From contig NZ_CAXBBQ010000005.1 in NCBI RefSeq assembly GCF_963974575.1, positions 1-64,000 on the forward strand: a DNA stretch of 64,000 nt. The letters run 5' to 3'. The stretch's first letter is position 1. Each line of letters opens with the position of its first letter. Positions 35,563 through 43,672 of the stretch are shown here, one piece after another. A program made the position numbers and the translations under genes. This DNA comes from Sphingosinicella sp963974575 (GTDB lineage: Bacteria > Pseudomonadota > Alphaproteobacteria > Sphingomonadales > Sphingomonadaceae). Below the pieces are notes generated by a model. That model saw only the letters and a program-made list of their open reading frames with translations, did no database searches and had not been told where the DNA came from.

Positions 35563-36635
35563 CGTGCATTCTCCCCAGTCGGTTGCGGGCCGATGGCGCT
35601 CGGCCCCGGCCCCTCCTCGGCGCGACGCGTGAAAGAGGATGAATAGACTTTCGACCGCGCGGAGAGCAGCGGATCTTCGGATAGGCTAATTCCCGGCGGC
35701 AGAATGGTTGGATCGAAGTTGAGATCGCGGCATCGCCCGGTTTCTTCCGGCTGGACCGCCGACAGAGTCAGTGTGCCCGCCTCGATCGTCCGGTGCGGCC
35801 CGGACCAGGCAACGGTCGCCTTGTCGGTCACGTCGCCGGGATTGGCGACGACCAGTTGAAGGCGCCAGCGCGACGGCCCTTCTGCCGTGCGCGCGATCAT
35901 CTCTTCGAACAGATAGTCGCGCGGCAATTCGTCTATCCGCTTTTTGTCCAGGCCACCGGAGGCTGCCATTGGCACGAACTGCCACCGAACCAGCCGAGTC
36001 ACGGCTTTGGGATCCGTGAAGCGGAACGCGTTGATGCTGTAATAGGTCGCGTTGGCAAAGCTGTTCGGTAGAACCGCTTGCGCGAGATAATCCTGGAAGG
36101 CCTTCACCTCCGGATGCTGTGCAAGAAATGTCTTCATGACCGCAGGATCGGGTTTGCCGGTCCGGCGCTCGGGCCGACTCGCGCGCTGGAGAGCGACAAA
36201 CGATGCGACATCGGCCACGGGGAAGATCGGAGTGTGGTCCAGCGCCATCCGCCATTCGTGCCCATCCGGTGTCATCAGCAGGAGCGCCATCGAATGGAAC
36301 ACGTTGCGGCCGTCGGGAGCGAATGGATTGCCGCCGGCCACCGAAAAGCGCCCGATCACTGGATAGCGTCCCGGCCGAAACGCGCTCGCGGAGGAAAGCG
36401 CGGCGCCAGCGCCGTCAGTTTCGAACGTACCGGTGAAACACAAGCCCTTCGCGTGTCCGCGGCGGTATCCCGGATATTTGCCGCCATTGCTCTCGATTTC
36501 GGCGATGACATCCGCACCGTCTATGCGGCTGCCGCCGATCCAGCCGCCCGCCCAAGCGAATCCACCCGCGAGCAACAACACGACGGCGCCGATCAGCGCC
36601 ACCGGTCCGGCAGGAGGGCGATTTCTGAAAAGCAT
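35559..36635 (-). CDS. Catalase-related haem peroxidase, exported (SrpA-like)
   Basis: This 358-residue protein has an N-terminal membrane or signal segment (VALIGAVVLLLAGGFAWA) and the small catalase core: GYRRGHAKGLCFTG with the distal His, VIGRFSVAGG, a mid part with SFANATYYSINAF, and the proximal Arg-x3-Tyr region LLSARSKVYSSSF. It is much shorter than true catalases and fits the catalase-family peroxidases in the periplasm. With cytochrome b561 it may reduce peroxide using quinol electrons (inference). Start ATG 36635. Confidence 0.88.
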   Translation of the reverse strand: MLFRNRPPAGPVALIGAVVLLLAGGFAWAGGWIGGSRIDGADVIAEIESNGGKYPGYRRGHAKGLCFTGTFETDGAGAALSSASAFRPGRYPVIGRFSVAGGNPFAPDGRNVFHSMALLLMTPDGHEWRMALDHTPIFPVADVASFVALQRASRPERRTGKPDPAVMKTFLAQHPEVKAFQDYLAQAVLPNSFANATYYSINAFRFTDPKAVTRLVRWQFVPMAASGGLDKKRIDELPRDYLFEEMIARTAEGPSRWRLQLVVANPGDVTDKATVAWSGPHRTIEAGTLTLSAVQPEETGRCRDLNFDPTILPPGISLSEDPLLSARSKVYSSSFTRRAEEGPGPSAIGPQPTGENAR

Positions 36636-36670
36636 GAAAAAATCCCAATCGTCATCGAAGTTGCTAATGG

Positions 36671-36696
36671 GACGATGACGATGGCAGTCTTATTCC
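36671..36696 (-). promoter_or_regulatory. Candidate ECF-type promoter for catalase/cytochrome b561
   Basis: Read leftward, GGAATAA (complement of 36690-36696) is followed after 15 nt by CGTC (complement of 36671-36674). This has the same two boxes as the divergent promoter at 36724-36748 and resembles ECF sigma promoters (GGAAT near -35, CGTC near -10). It lies 35 nt before the catalase start codon. Confidence 0.6.
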
Positions 36697-36723
36697 ATGA
36701 AGCCCGAAATATAATTGGTCACG

Positions 36724-36748
36724 GGAATAAAGCGCGCCGCGTGGCGTC
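36724..36748 (+). promoter_or_regulatory. Candidate ECF-type autoregulatory promoter
   Basis: GGAATAA at 36724-36730 and CGTC at 36745-36748 with 14 nt between. The sigma-factor ATG at 36758 is only 9 nt after the -10 box, so the mRNA would have almost no leader or translation starts at the later ATG 36770 or 36788. Confidence 0.6.
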
Positions 36749-36757
36749 TCATTCGCT

Positions 36758-37300
36758 ATGAGTCCGTCCATGCAACCGAGCGCAGAGATGATCGCACTTG
36801 TCGAGCCGTTGATTCCGGCCCTGCGCCGCTATGCCCGCTCGCTGCTGCGCGACCGGGAAGATGCGGACGATCTGGTGCAGGACGTGATCGAGCGGGCGCT
36901 GGTTCGCTGGCACCAGCGCCGCCGCTCGGCCAGCGTGCGTGCGTGGCTGTTCACAATTCTGCATAACCTCGCGATGGACCACCTGCGTCAGCGCACGCGG
37001 CGTGGCATGATCGAACCGATCGACGCAGTGCCCGAAGCGCAGCTCGCCCATCCTGCGCGTCAGGAAGCCGCGGTTGCGCGGGCCGATATCTTGGCGCTGG
37101 TGGCGGCCTTGCCAGAGGAGCAACGTAGCGTTCTCCTCCTCATCGCGGTCGAGGATCTGAGCTATGCCGAGGCGGCGACCGTGCTCGACGTGCCGCAAGG
37201 GACGATCATGTCCCGCCTGGCCAGGGCGCGCGAGCGACTACGGCGGATGATGGAAGGAGAGAGCGCTATGTCGCAGCCGATAATGAAAATCGTATCATGA
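36758..37300 (+). CDS. ECF sigma factor
   Basis: This 180-residue sigma70-family protein has region 2 (YARSLLRDREDADDLVQDVIERAL, core-RNAP and -10 binding) and region 4 (EEQRSVLLLIAVEDLSYAEAATVLDVPQGTIMSRLARARERL, -35 binding). It directs transcription of its own operon and probably of the catalase-cytochrome b561 pair, whose promoter looks the same. It overlaps the anti-sigma gene by 4 nt. The setting recalls the ECF26 group from memory. The precise start is open (36758, 36770 or 36788). Confidence 0.93.
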   Translation: MSPSMQPSAEMIALVEPLIPALRRYARSLLRDREDADDLVQDVIERALVRWHQRRRSASVRAWLFTILHNLAMDHLRQRTRRGMIEPIDAVPEAQLAHPARQEAAVARADILALVAALPEEQRSVLLLIAVEDLSYAEAATVLDVPQGTIMSRLARARERLRRMMEGESAMSQPIMKIVS

Positions 37301-38064
37301 GCCAGGGGCCAATCACCGAGGCCGAGCTTCAGGCCTATGTCGATGGCCGCTTGCCGCACGAGCGCGCGGTGATTGTAGCGGCCTGGCTCGCCGAGCTGCC
37401 CGAACAGAGGACACGGATCGAAGCCTATCGCGAGCAGCGCGATGCGCTGCGTGCGGCGTTCATCCCGATGATGCAGGAACCGCTGCCGCCGGCGCTGGAC
37501 CTGCGGCTTCGTTCGCGGACGCAGCGGGGCTGGGGCACCGCCATCAAGGCCGTGAGTATGGCGGGCCTGCTATTTGTCGGCGGTGCGGGTGGATGGGCGC
37601 TGCGCGGATGGGATGCTCCGCCATCCACCGGAACCGCAGTGCTTGCCCGCGAAGCAGCGGCCAGCTACGCTGTCTATGCCAGAGACAATGCGCGGCCGGT
37701 AGAGGTTGCGGTGAGCGAGCGTCAGGCACTGGACGGATGGCTCTCCGAACGACTGGCGCGGTCGGTCACCGCGCCCGATCTGGACGCAGTGGGGCTGTAT
37801 CTGATCGGCGGCCGCCTCGTCGCGACCGAACACGGCCCGGCGGGTCTCTATATCTATCGTGACGCTACCGGCGAGCGGGTCGCGCTCTATTTTCGCCCCA
37901 TGAAGGCGGATGGAACCGACCGTATGCGCCAGCGTGAGGCCGCTGGCGTTCGCGGATGGACCTGGGCTCACGACGGACTAGGCTTCGGTGTGTTTGGCGC
38001 TGCGCCGCAGGAATTCCTGCATCGCGCGGCCGACCTCGTGCGGGCGCAAAATGGGCGGACATGA
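37297..38064 (+). CDS. Anti-sigma factor, membrane-bound
   Basis: This 255-residue protein has a cytosolic N-terminal anti-sigma part (about 1-65, EAELQAYVDGRLPHERAVIV, an anti-sigma motif but without a ZAS HxxxCxxC zinc site), one membrane helix (about 82-103) and a periplasmic domain. It would hold the ECF sigma factor until a periplasmic stress signal arrives, perhaps peroxide or singlet oxygen. It is translationally coupled to the sigma gene. Confidence 0.88.
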   Translation: MSQGPITEAELQAYVDGRLPHERAVIVAAWLAELPEQRTRIEAYREQRDALRAAFIPMMQEPLPPALDLRLRSRTQRGWGTAIKAVSMAGLLFVGGAGGWALRGWDAPPSTGTAVLAREAAASYAVYARDNARPVEVAVSERQALDGWLSERLARSVTAPDLDAVGLYLIGGRLVATEHGPAGLYIYRDATGERVALYFRPMKADGTDRMRQREAAGVRGWTWAHDGLGFGVFGAAPQEFLHRAADLVRAQNGRT

Positions 38065-38974
38065 CAATCCGCCCGCTCGAATACTCGATTGGGAAAGGAT
38101 GGTGCTTTGGGCGCCTGCAAACATCATTTGATATCTCCCGAAAGAGATTGCGCAGGATCACCGAATATCTCGCATAAACTGATCAGCATCCCGTGATGGT
38201 TTTTCAAAGCTTGCTATATCGATATGTTGAGTTAGTGCAGCTTGATTGAACGAGAGCCGGGCCTCCTGCTCGCCCCTCAGCGAACCGAATGGCGTTCTTG
38301 CCGACGGAACCCCATCAAATCGAAATACGCCAGACTTCGCCGTGGTGGTGGACTGCCCGTAACATTATCTATGTTGGAAAAGCGTTCGCTCCTCAAAAGG
38401 CGAATGAACTGGTCGCACTCCACGCGGCGCTCTTCTTACCGGGTTTTCAAATGCTTGTCGCGAGCAATGCGGTGGCGCAACAATTCGCTATCCTCCCCGA
38501 GGTAGCGATCTCCCGTCTCTCTGCCGATGTGGTAACGAGCATACCAATATCACTGTGTTCCCCGCTCGCGCACATTTGATGAACTGCGGATATCAAAGGC
38601 TGTATCATCCAAGAGCAGTGCCATAAGCTCATAGCAGGCGGTCTGTGCGCAGTTCAGGAATGGCCACGATACGTGATCATTTCCTTCAGAAAATAGAGCG
38701 AGACACGCCGCTCCAGCTGGCGCCGACGCCAGCGACGACCGGTTCGATAACCCATCGGACTGTGAGTGCCGTCCACTGCAATACACGGCGCCGAAGTTGC
38801 TGCGTGGGGGGCGGCGGATCGCCATCTCTAACAAAATTGTTGCGACATACGAGACATTGTCATGCAAAACGTTGTTTCTCGATTTTTCGGATGTTAGCCT
38901 TGCAACAAGGTGCGAGGAACAAGCCTTATAGAGGAAAAAAGTCCGTCAGGACGGGAACGTTTGTGGAGGGGGTT
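38065..38974. other. Long intergenic region upstream of the third TonB receptor
   Basis: About 900 bases hold open frames on both strands (for example near 38289-38579 and 38550-38867) but none resembles a family I know. They may be decayed genes at an insertion point. A GTTGCGACA element at 38839-38847 matches the sites found in three control regions further right, and a clean GGAGG precedes the receptor ATG. Confidence 0.45.
38839..38847 (+). promoter_or_regulatory. GTTGCG-type operator candidate upstream of TonB receptor
   Basis: GTTGCGACA, one base from GTTGCGATA at 43609, lies 128 bp before the receptor start within an AT-rich stretch. See the regulon finding. Confidence 0.35.
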
Positions 38975-41797
38975 ATGAAGAACAGGAATCGTGTACTTTT
39001 CGGCGGTTGCGCATTCGCCGTGCTTGCTCAAGCGTCAATGGCTGCGGCAGATCAGGGCGTCGTGGCTGCTGCCGTTGCCCCGGCGTCGCCCGCCGAAGTG
39101 TCCGACGCGGAAATCATCGTAACCGGTTCCCGTATCGCATCCACGGGATTTACCGCACCTACGCCGACGACCGTTATCGGTGAAGAATTGATCGAAGCGC
39201 GCGGCATTACCAATGTCATCGATGCCATCAACGAGGTTCCGGCATTCCGGCCGAGCCAGACTCCGGCCGCTGCGGCGCGGGGCGGCACATCGAGCGGTGG
39301 CAGCTTCGTCGATCTTCGCGGCCTCAGCGCGGTTGGCGGCGCGCCGACAGCGCGCACGCTCGTGCTTGTCGATGGCCGGCGGTTCGTTCCGTCGAACCAG
39401 ATCGGTCAGGTCGACCTCAACCTCATTCCCACGAGTCTCATCCGGCGCACGGAGGTGGTGACGGGCGGTGCGTCGGCGGCGTGGGGTTCGGATGCGGTCG
39501 CGGGCGTCGTCAACCTGCTGCTGAAAGACAAGCTGGAGGGTTTTGAAGGATCGATCGCCTACGGCCAGTCCGACGAAAGCGATTACAAGGAATATTCGCT
39601 GAGCCTGGCAGCGGGCACCGGCTTCGCCGGCGAGCGTGGCCATATCATCGCGGGCATCGATTACGTGAACAACAAGGGTGTCCCGGACGCCTTCACTTCG
39701 CGTGACTGGGGCAGGGAGGCTTACGGCAATCTTGCGCTCTCCGCGCGTCCTGCGGGGACGCCGTCGCGCAACATCCTGCCGGACGTTCGCATATCGGATC
39801 GCATGGCGCCGGGCGGCGTCATCGTCGGCGGCCCTCTCGACAATATCGAGTTCTTGCCCGGCGGAATCACGCGTACTTTCACGCCAGGAACACTCGTGGG
39901 CGGCAACCAGATGCTGGGCGGCGGGGCAAACAACAGCAACGACGGCATCTATTTTGCTGCCGGTTCCAATCTCGTGAACCCGATTGAGCGCTACGCGGCG
40001 TTCGCGCGCCTCACCTACGAAGCGTTCGACGGCGTCGAGTTCTTCGTCGAGGGATCGCGCGCCGAATCGAAATTCTCAGGGTATTCGGCGAGCCACCGCG
40101 ACGATGCCAATCTCACCATTCGGGTCGATAATGCCTTCTTGCCCGAAAGCGTTCGTACGCAGATGCAGACGCTCGGTCTGCAGTCGATCACGGTCGGGCG
40201 CATCGCCTACGACGATAATTTCGGCTTCTACAAGCTACGCACCGATCAGGAGGTTGATCGCATTGCGTTCGGCGCCAAGGGTGAGCTGTCTGAACGCTGG
40301 TCGTGGGATGCCTATTATCAGTGGGGGCGTAGCAACTACGTCCAGAAGAATGAAGGCACGGAGATGGCGAACTATCGTGCTGCCATCGACGCCGTGTTCG
40401 ATGGCAGCGGCAATATCGTTTGCCGTCCCGGGGCGGCCGGCAGTCCCGATGCGGGCTGTGTACCCTTTAACATTTTCGGTCAGAACTCGCCTTCGGATCA
40501 GGCCGTTGATTATGTTCGCAAGATCATGACGAACGACGTGACGACGAAGCAGCAGGTGGCTGCGATCAACGTTGCGGGCGATGCTTTCGATCTCTGGGCC
40601 GGTCCGGTCTCCGTGGCGTTCGGCGCCGAGTACCGCAAAGAAAAGGTGCACAGCACTGTCAATGCGGACTCGCAGGCGCGCCGCTTCGATTACGGAAACT
40701 ATCAGGCGATCAGCGGCAACTACGATACGAAGGAACTGTATTTCGAAACGGTCGTGCCGCTGGCGCGTGAGACGGCGTTCGCGAAATCGCTCGAACTGAA
40801 CGGCGCGATCCGGCTCACCGATTATTCCACCAGCGGTACGGTCACGACATGGAAGATCGGCGGCAGCTACGAGCCGTTCGCAGACCTTCGGTTTCGCGTC
40901 ACGCAATCCCGCGACATTCGCGCGCCGAACCTCAACGAGCTGTTCGCCGGGGCGGTTGTCGGGCGCGGGCTTGTCGTCGACCCCGTCCTGGGCACGAGCT
41001 ATCAGGTCAATTCGATCGTCAGCGGCAACCTCGATCTCGATCCCGAGAGAGCGGACACGTTTACCGGCGGTATGGTTTACCAGCCGGAATGGTTGCCCGG
41101 GTTCCGCGCGTCGGTAGATTACTACAACATCAAGATCAAGGACGTGATCACCCAGCTCACCGCACAGAATATCGTTGATCAATGCGAGGACGGCGACCTT
41201 GACCTGTGCGCTCTGATCATCCGGAATGCCGGCGGAACGATCACCGAGGTGCGCGGCCAGTCGCTCAACTTCAATTCGCTGAAGACGGAAGGTGTCGATG
41301 TCGAGCTGTCCTACGCGCTGCCGCAGGATACGCTGATCCCCGGCAGCGTCACGCTGCGGGCGCTCGGTACCTATGTCGACAAGCTGGTGCTCACCGGCGT
41401 CACCGGTCCGATCGATCGTGTGCGCCAGCTCGTCCCGAAATGGACGTGGAATGCTTCTGTCCACTATTCGTACGGCCGTTTTGGTGCGATGGCGCAGCTT
41501 CGTTATCTCGGATCGACGTTGTTCGACTCGACCCTGGTCGGCCCGGACGATCCCGACTACGATCCTGCGAATTCGGACAGCCTAAACCTCAATCGCCGGT
41601 CGCCCGTCGCCTACGTCAATCTTTCGGCACAGTACGACATCGTGCAGGATGGCGACCGATCATTGCAGTTGTTCGGCGTCGTCAACAATGTATTCGACAA
41701 GGATCCGCCGCCAATGGGTGGTTACAATCCGGTCGGCGGGGTGCTCTACGATCTCATCGGGCGGGCCTATCGCGTTGGTCTGCGGTTCAAGTTCTAG
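38975..41797 (+). CDS. TonB-dependent receptor (long, OAR/IroN-type plug)
   Basis: This 940-residue receptor starts at ATG 38975, with GGAGG 5 nt upstream; the longer upstream frame reads through junk. The signal peptide is AVLAQASMAAA-DQG. After DAEIIVTGSRIAS comes a plug with LVDGRRFVPSNQIGQVDLNLIP and VVTGGASAAWGSDAVAGVVNLLL. The barrel ends in LRFKF. This subclass differs from the two receptors to the left and is common in sphingomonads for peptides, glycosides and aromatic polymers. It is followed after 20 nt by the Tat-exported DJ-1-like gene, so it probably starts the third catabolic regulon. Confidence 0.93.
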   Translation: MKNRNRVLFGGCAFAVLAQASMAAADQGVVAAAVAPASPAEVSDAEIIVTGSRIASTGFTAPTPTTVIGEELIEARGITNVIDAINEVPAFRPSQTPAAAARGGTSSGGSFVDLRGLSAVGGAPTARTLVLVDGRRFVPSNQIGQVDLNLIPTSLIRRTEVVTGGASAAWGSDAVAGVVNLLLKDKLEGFEGSIAYGQSDESDYKEYSLSLAAGTGFAGERGHIIAGIDYVNNKGVPDAFTSRDWGREAYGNLALSARPAGTPSRNILPDVRISDRMAPGGVIVGGPLDNIEFLPGGITRTFTPGTLVGGNQMLGGGANNSNDGIYFAAGSNLVNPIERYAAFARLTYEAFDGVEFFVEGSRAESKFSGYSASHRDDANLTIRVDNAFLPESVRTQMQTLGLQSITVGRIAYDDNFGFYKLRTDQEVDRIAFGAKGELSERWSWDAYYQWGRSNYVQKNEGTEMANYRAAIDAVFDGSGNIVCRPGAAGSPDAGCVPFNIFGQNSPSDQAVDYVRKIMTNDVTTKQQVAAINVAGDAFDLWAGPVSVAFGAEYRKEKVHSTVNADSQARRFDYGNYQAISGNYDTKELYFETVVPLARETAFAKSLELNGAIRLTDYSTSGTVTTWKIGGSYEPFADLRFRVTQSRDIRAPNLNELFAGAVVGRGLVVDPVLGTSYQVNSIVSGNLDLDPERADTFTGGMVYQPEWLPGFRASVDYYNIKIKDVITQLTAQNIVDQCEDGDLDLCALIIRNAGGTITEVRGQSLNFNSLKTEGVDVELSYALPQDTLIPGSVTLRALGTYVDKLVLTGVTGPIDRVRQLVPKWTWNASVHYSYGRFGAMAQLRYLGSTLFDSTLVGPDDPDYDPANSDSLNLNRRSPVAYVNLSAQYDIVQDGDRSLQLFGVVNNVFDKDPPPMGGYNPVGGVLYDLIGRAYRVGLRFKF

Positions 41798-41817
41798 TGT
41801 CGCGAAGGAGACTGTTG

Positions 41818-42735
41818 ATGATGGGCGATGATACAAATGAGGGTGCCGTCGGCAGGCGCCGTTTCCTCCGGAGTGCGGCGTTGACGGCCGCGGGTCTGGC
41901 GTCGGCGCCCGCGTTCGCGCAGCATGCCGGGGATCATTCGGCGCATAACCCCGCGCATGGCGCGCCTGCCCATGATCATGCGAAGATGATGGCCGAAGGC
42001 GGACGCCGGCCGATGATGGGGGTGTTCGGCACAGAAGGGCGTGGACCGGGCCGCCCGGTTATCGCGATGCTTGTTCATCCAGCCATGGTGATGCAGGATT
42101 TCATTGGCCCGCTCACCGTGTTCAACCTCATGCATTCCGAAATCCACCTCGTATGGAAAGACCTGAACCCGGTCTCAACCGAGGTCGGCATTCCGGTGAC
42201 ACCGAGCACGCTGTTCGCCGATTGCCCGGATAATCTCGACGTCCTGTTCGTGCCGGGCGGCCTCAATGGGTCGATGATGGTGATGCAGGATACCGAGGTG
42301 CTCGCATTCCTCGCCGATCGCGGCAAGACGGCGCGCTATGTTACCAGCGATTGCACGGGCGCGCTCGTGCTGGGCGCGGCCGGACTTTTGCAAGGATACA
42401 AGGCTACCGGCTACTGGCAGATTCGGGATCAGCTGGCGCTTATGGGCGCGACCCCGGTTCACGAGCGCGTCGTCGTCGATCGCAACCGTGTGACAGGCGG
42501 CGGCGTGACGGCGGGGATTGATTTCGGGTTGACGCTTGCGGCGATTCTGAAAGGCGAGGACGAAGCAAAGCGCATCCAGCTCACGATCGAATATGCACCC
42601 CAGCCGCCGTTCAATGCCGGAACGCCGGAAACCGCGCCCAAGGCGATCTACGACCGGATCATGACCTCGCGCGGCCCAGCAATTCAAAAGGCCGCTGATC
42701 TCGCCGCCGCGGCAGGAAAACGGCTCAAGATTTGA
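41818..42735 (+). CDS. Tat-exported DJ-1/PfpI protein, isonitrile-hydratase-like, with His-rich linker
   Basis: This 305-residue protein has a Tat signal (GRRRFLRSAALTAAGLASAPAFA), then a His-rich stretch (about 36-54, HAGDHSAHNPAHGAPAHDH) that could bind metal, and a class I glutamine-amidotransferase-like domain. Cys179 in SDCTGALVLGAAGLLQGYK sits at the nucleophile elbow as in isocyanide (isonitrile) hydratases, and Asp94 fits the other catalytic acid. It would work in the periplasm beside the receptor encoded just before it. Start ATG 41818 has AAGGAG 7 nt upstream. True substrate unknown; proteolysis or chaperone roles of the fold are alternatives. Confidence 0.75.
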   Translation: MMGDDTNEGAVGRRRFLRSAALTAAGLASAPAFAQHAGDHSAHNPAHGAPAHDHAKMMAEGGRRPMMGVFGTEGRGPGRPVIAMLVHPAMVMQDFIGPLTVFNLMHSEIHLVWKDLNPVSTEVGIPVTPSTLFADCPDNLDVLFVPGGLNGSMMVMQDTEVLAFLADRGKTARYVTSDCTGALVLGAAGLLQGYKATGYWQIRDQLALMGATPVHERVVVDRNRVTGGGVTAGIDFGLTLAAILKGEDEAKRIQLTIEYAPQPPFNAGTPETAPKAIYDRIMTSRGPAIQKAADLAAAAGKRLKI

Positions 42736-42739
42736 CTAT

Positions 42740-43558
42740 TTAACGAGCCGCCGGAAAGCGGATCGTGGAGCCGAGCTGGCGTGAGCAGTTTTCCGCACAC
42801 GCCAGCAGCGCCGTGACAAGGTCGGCTGGCGGGGTTGCGTCAGTGATTTCGTGGCTCGGTAGCATGACGGTCACACTTGCGATGAGCGCCATGTCCCGAT
42901 CGAAAACGGGCGCGGCGATCGCCGCGTAGCCGTGGCTGAACTTGTTCGCGTCCCATGAATGATAGCGCCGCTGGATCGCCGCGACCTCGACTTCGAACGC
43001 GGCCTCGTTTTCCAGGCGGAAGCCGGGTTCGCGCCGGCGCAGATGATCGATGAGCGCCATGCGCGTTTCACGGGGCTGGAACGCGTAGCACACGCGGGCC
43101 GTGGGCGAATGCGGCAGGGCGAGCAGCAAACCGGTCTGAACATCGATGCGAAAGGCGCGGGGCGCCGGGAGACATTGAATGACGATCGCATCGCCGCCCG
43201 CGGCGGCACACAACAGAACGGTACGTCCGCTGCGTTCGTTGAACGCACGAAGCGGCTCCGCCAGAATCTGCGCGAGCGCCATGCGGCTGGAAGCGATCTG
43301 CCCCCAACGGATCGTACGCCAGCCGAGCCGGAAGCCGCGGCCCGAACTGCCCCGCGCGACCAGCCCGAGCGATTCGAGATTGGTCATGTGCCGCGAAATC
43401 CGCGATTTCGTCATGCCCAGCAGATCGGCAATCATCTGCACGCCGAGCGGCTCCTCGCGCTCGGCGAGCAGGTCGACGATCGCGGCGGCGGTTGCGACGG
43501 TTTCGATGCTGGCCGGTGCCGACAATGGCGCACGACGACGAGGATCACGTTCTGACAT
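42740..43558 (-). CDS. IclR-family transcriptional regulator
   Basis: This 272-residue regulator has an N-terminal winged helix (about 22-85: PLGVQMIADLLGMTKSRISR, then HMTNLESLGLV) and a C-terminal effector domain. It is divergent from the Rieske oxygenase gene, with an inverted GTTGCG-type repeat between them. Pathway-specific IclR proteins usually bind an aromatic acid and switch on the operon. It ends 4 nt from the convergent DJ-1-like gene. Confidence 0.9.
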   Translation of the reverse strand: MSERDPRRRAPLSAPASIETVATAAAIVDLLAEREEPLGVQMIADLLGMTKSRISRHMTNLESLGLVARGSSGRGFRLGWRTIRWGQIASSRMALAQILAEPLRAFNERSGRTVLLCAAAGGDAIVIQCLPAPRAFRIDVQTGLLLALPHSPTARVCYAFQPRETRMALIDHLRRREPGFRLENEAAFEVEVAAIQRRYHSWDANKFSHGYAAIAAPVFDRDMALIASVTVMLPSHEITDATPPADLVTALLACAENCSRQLGSTIRFPAAR

Positions 43559-43585
43559 GCAGGCACATTATGATGGAGTTTCGTA

Positions 43586-43617
43586 TAACGCAACTTGTCA
43601 TTCATTTTGTTGCGATA
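43586..43617. promoter_or_regulatory. Inverted GTTGCG-type operator candidate
   Basis: TAACGCAAC (43586-43594) and GTTGCGATA (43609-43617) are inverted arms, 8 of 9 bases matching, separated by 14 nt. They lie between the divergent IclR and Rieske oxygenase genes. Confidence 0.5.
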
Positions 43618-43672
43618 AACATGGAAGTTCGCCCATGTCAGCGGTCATGAAACAGATGAGGGGCATGATTTC

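Noticed and set aside
38289..38867. Overlapping frames on both strands before the third TonB receptor
   Set aside because: Neither resembles a known family, both lack a ribosome site and they contradict each other; kept only as part of an intergenic note.
40235..41464. 409-codon open frame on the minus strand inside the third TonB receptor
   Set aside because: Antisense to a receptor with intact plug and barrel; no recognisable protein features.
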